The notes beneath the pieces were generated by a model. That model had not been told where the DNA came from. It saw nothing but the letters and a program-made list of their open reading frames with translations, and searched no databases. The position numbers and the translations under genes were made by a program. A stretch of DNA of 64,000 bases from Taeniopygia guttata. Lineage: Eukaryota; Chordata; Aves; Passeriformes; Estrildidae. Where the stretch lies: the NCBI RefSeq assembly GCF_048771995.1, contig NC_133063.1, positions 11,204,063-11,268,062 of the forward strand, given 5' to 3'. Below, piece by piece: positions 60,986-64,000 of this stretch; the first letter of the stretch is position 1, and each line of letters starts with the position of its first letter.

Positions 60986-61515
60986 TGTGGGAAGGGGTGT
61001 GGAAGATGGCCCCCCTGCTTTGCCCTGGGAGGCAACAGATGTGTAATTTCCCGCCTCCCCTGTTGTCAATCTTTTGTTATCCCTTCCCCTTGTCCCTGTC
61101 CATCATTATGTACGCCTTCCCCCAGTTCTGGAAAGTTCTGAGCTCTTTGTATCTCCATTGGTTCCTTCCCTGAAACCACTCCTTCCCCCTATCCCAGTTG
61201 GTTGTTACCCTGTTGCTCTCCCTCTACTCCGCCCCTGAGCCCTTCCCTCATTGGTTGGTTCATACCCTTACCCTCCTTCCCAGTTACTGATATAATCCCT
61301 ACCCCGCCCCTGGTTCGGGGCTCTCAGAGCTGGCTGTCCTTCTGAGCGGTTGTCTTCCTTCACTACCTACCTCATCTTCCCTTTCCTGAGCCCTCAGGAA
61401 TAAAGCCTCTTGAGAATCACCCGCCTTGGTGGAAGCCTTTTATTTACAGCTATCCGGCTCTTGGAGGACCTGACCCTGTGGCAAGCCAGAGTGGTCACAG
61501 GACCCCAGGGCCTCA
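60986..61515 (+). mobile_element. Solo LTR with perfect 6-bp target duplication
   Basis: A 530-bp element, TGTGGGAAGG...GGGCCTCA, flanked by identical GCTGTT at 60980-60985 and 61516-61521. It has repeated inverted CCAAT boxes (ATTGGTT), a GATATAAT TATA candidate at about 61288 and AATAAA at 61399-61404, all in plus orientation and in promoter-to-poly(A) order. No internal region. The duplication size suggests the same broad integrase type as the LTRs at 51957 and 60629. Confidence 0.87.
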
Positions 61516-61521
61516 GCTGTT

Positions 61522-64000
61522 CACTGGCATTGGTGAATAACTCTCTATTGAGTCTGTGACCAGGCACATAAATGCATGCTAGCCACCTAGTACACATTTT
61601 TGTTTTTCATATACCAATTGCTAGGTTCATTGTTCTTCATTTTAAGGATCCTGCTTTCTTACATAGACAAGTGACTTACAATGGGGTGATTAAATAGAAG
61701 AATGATGATGAATCCATTTTGACAAAGGAGAGTCCTTTGAGTATGTAGTTTCCCAGTTCATCTGTTCTTGAATTCATGTGAGATGAGAAGACTGTGATTA
61801 TTTAACCTTTGGTCTTTCCTGGAAATTTGGGTCATAAAGTCATGCAGATTCTTTTGACATTAGAAGAATTCTATATAGCTTTCATTGAAAATGCTTATTC
61901 AACTTATCAGAGTATCTTAATTGTATCAGTATGTAAAGAATAAAGAATGCAGGAAAATATAGTTAAAGCTAGAATGCAAAAGGTAATTTAATCTAATGAA
62001 AATGAAGAAAAGATCAAAAAAGATTCCAATGTTTTCCCCATACAGTGTGAAAATCAATTTAGAGTGATTTGTGCACAATGCATCACATTTTTCAAGCAGT
62101 AACTATGCAATTGTCTTCTTTTAAAATGCTGTAGTTTTTTGCAAAAAAGTGAACATATATCTATAAAAGTGAACATGTATCTATAGTACACTGACTGTAA
62201 GCTTGTCGCTGTAGGCCCTCAACTGGGGTATAATTAGTATTGACTCCATGATTGCAGAAGGCTGATCAATTGCTTTATTACATCATCTTATACTATGTTA
62301 TACTATACTTATTAAGATACTCAGTAACCCTTCTAGCTAGTCCAATACAGCTTTGACCTAATTGGTCAAACAATCCAAACACCATCCAGTGTCCAATTAA
62401 GAAATCACCCTTTGGTAAACAAATCTCCATGACACATGCTACATGTGCAGAAGAGCAGGTGCAACAAGTGGAGATAAGAATTGTTTCTCATTCCTTTCTC
62501 TGATCTTCTCACAGCCTTCCTGGGAAAATGCCTGGCAAAGTCTGTGCCTGCTCTCTGTGGACAGAGAGCTGCTGCCACAAGCTGAGTTCTGTTTTTAAAC
62601 AACCCTCACCAAAAAAAAAAAAAAAGAAAAAAAAAAAAAGAAAAAAAAAAACTAGGTAAACAGAAAGGAAATGTAATTATGGTATTCAGAAATGTATCAT
62701 ACATCTTAACTCTTGGCCTGCTCATGGAGCATAATAAAGAATTACAACTAACAAAAACAGGCTATGTAGTATTTTTCATTTTTCTGCTACTTTTTTTACA
62801 TAACTTGAGCATTAAAGACCAGGCTTCTCTTACCTCCTCACAGTAAGCTGGCTTTCACAACAAATCTATTGCCTTCAAACAGAGCAGAAGTTCTTGGTAA
62901 CTTCTCTTCACTAGAAATCACACTACATGAGGACAGAAGTATTAAAATGTTTTTCATCTCCTCATTGCAATGGTGATAGAAATTTTTCTTTCATTGACAG
63001 TTGTACTGAAATGTCCTTTATTACTTTAATTGACAAGTGTTTAAACAAAATATAATTCAGATGAATTTCCCTTTTTATTTCACCAAATGCTTGCATAGTT
63101 GAAAACCCAACTCCCTGCATTTAGATACTGTTGATGGCACAGTTTTTTGCTTTTTGTTGCAAAATGCTTCTTTCTGTGGGCTAAGGCCTAGTTCTATTTT
63201 ATCCTTCTTGTTATCACAGATTTGACAATATTGTTTGACTGCCTCCTTAGCAGCAGCCCTGATAGCCTTTTGCCAGACATAAAAGTACCCTGATAAAATT
63301 GGGAAATCCATATTCTGCTAGAATTACATGTCAAAATACCTTAAATCAAATGCTGATTACATCAGTCATGTTCCCCCTGGTTTCTGTGCTTCTTTTGCAG
63401 CTTTCACTGACCCATCTACAATACAGGAGAGCTTGCCCTGCCTGTTGCCAAAGCAAAGATTCTCTCGAGCACAGTTAACATCACAGTCAGCTCTGAAGTT
63501 CTCCAGAAGGATACAGATAAGAAAAGGAAGTATTGCTTCAGACAAAGGTTTGCCTAATCACAAAGAAAATAAATTATTTTAACAATCTTAATAGAATGGG
63601 GTACATTCACTGTAAGAAAAGTACTTAATGATGCTAGAGTTGGTTTGCAGTTTGCCTGAATGCACAGTTATTTAGCTGGCTCAGTAAATTTTCTGATGTG
63701 TTGAACTACTTTAAAAACATGAGAAAGCTGTTTAAAAGTTTTGGTGAAAGGAGATGTATCAGCCTGTACATATTTGGGAGTCGTACCTACATATAAATAT
63801 ATAAATTTTAAAGAATATTCACTGTCTGTAAATTCTGTTTTCAGTATCTGTGTTTATGTATAACTTCATAAAAACAATTGCCTTTATTTCATGTCCTTTA
63901 GGGATAAACTGTGCACCCTGCCTCAAAATAAAGCATTCTATAAATTTTATTTAATAAATATCTGCTCAATTCCAGTTTCAAGTACCTAAGGGCCACCCTA
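61522..64000. other. Intergenic DNA to the window edge
   Basis: AT-rich with no recognised gene. The frame at 63328-63582 (84 codons) contains a fair acceptor-like site (tgcttcttttgcag, ending near 63400) but no known protein. Contains an A tract (62611-62651), a 20-bp tandem duplication (62145-62184) and a perfect RORE match AATTTGGGTCA at 61824-61834 with no gene near it. Confidence 0.5.
62611..62651. repeat. Interrupted poly(A) tract
   Basis: Three A runs separated by single G, 41 bp. I could not identify a retroposed sequence ending in it. Confidence 0.9.

Noticed and set aside
61824-61834. Perfect RORE AATTTGGGTCA
   Set aside because: One or two such matches are expected by chance in a window this size, and no gene is near it.
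1-64000. CRISPR arrays, operons, prokaryotic islands, tRNA or rRNA genes
   Set aside because: Nothing of this kind is visible; the window is vertebrate nuclear DNA.

Overview
This looks like nuclear DNA from a bird, probably a songbird. The protein at 34510-35883 is a full-length vertebrate NFIL3 (E4BP4). The repeats are CR1 LINEs and avian-type solo LTRs, one of which resembles a passerine ERVL-like family. In birds NFIL3 is expected on the Z chromosome; that, and the species group, are inferences from gene and repeat content. There are no prokaryotic features, tRNA, rRNA or CRISPR signals that I can support.

Layout. 1-22.9 kb is AT-rich intergenic DNA, with an LTR nested in a CR1 tail at about 16.2-17.4 kb and some simple repeats. 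A CpG island at 22.9-25.85 kb holds the NFIL3 promoter and noncoding exon 1, whose splice donor follows 23994. Intron 1 (23995-34317) carries candidate clock-type and bZIP-type sites. Exon 2 (34318 to about 36188) holds two short upstream ORFs, the whole NFIL3 coding region and a short 3' UTR ending near the AATAAA at 36164. 36.2-41.2 kb is intergenic. 41.2-47.1 kb is a CR1-rich block, all fragments on the minus strand, that surrounds an intact 287-codon RING gene related to TOPORS (42331-43194, minus). 47.1-64 kb is AT-rich intergenic DNA with three solo LTRs, each bounded by a perfect 6-bp target-site duplication (51957-52638, 60629-60933, 60986-61515).

How the parts fit. NFIL3 is a D-box-binding repressor and a known output of the ROR/REV-ERB arm of the circadian clock. 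The sequence shows NFIL3/PAR-bZIP-type sites (two TTACGTAA, one perfect ATTATGTAAC, one TTATGCAA) around its own promoter. It also shows two perfect RORE matches in intron 1 and weaker ones near the promoter. In exon 2 an upstream ORF terminates on the NFIL3 start codon (overlapping TGATG), and that start lies in a weak context, so translation may depend on reinitiation or leaky scanning. The TOPORS-like gene is the main accessory element: a short RING protein, without the long RS-rich tail, in repeat-dense DNA.
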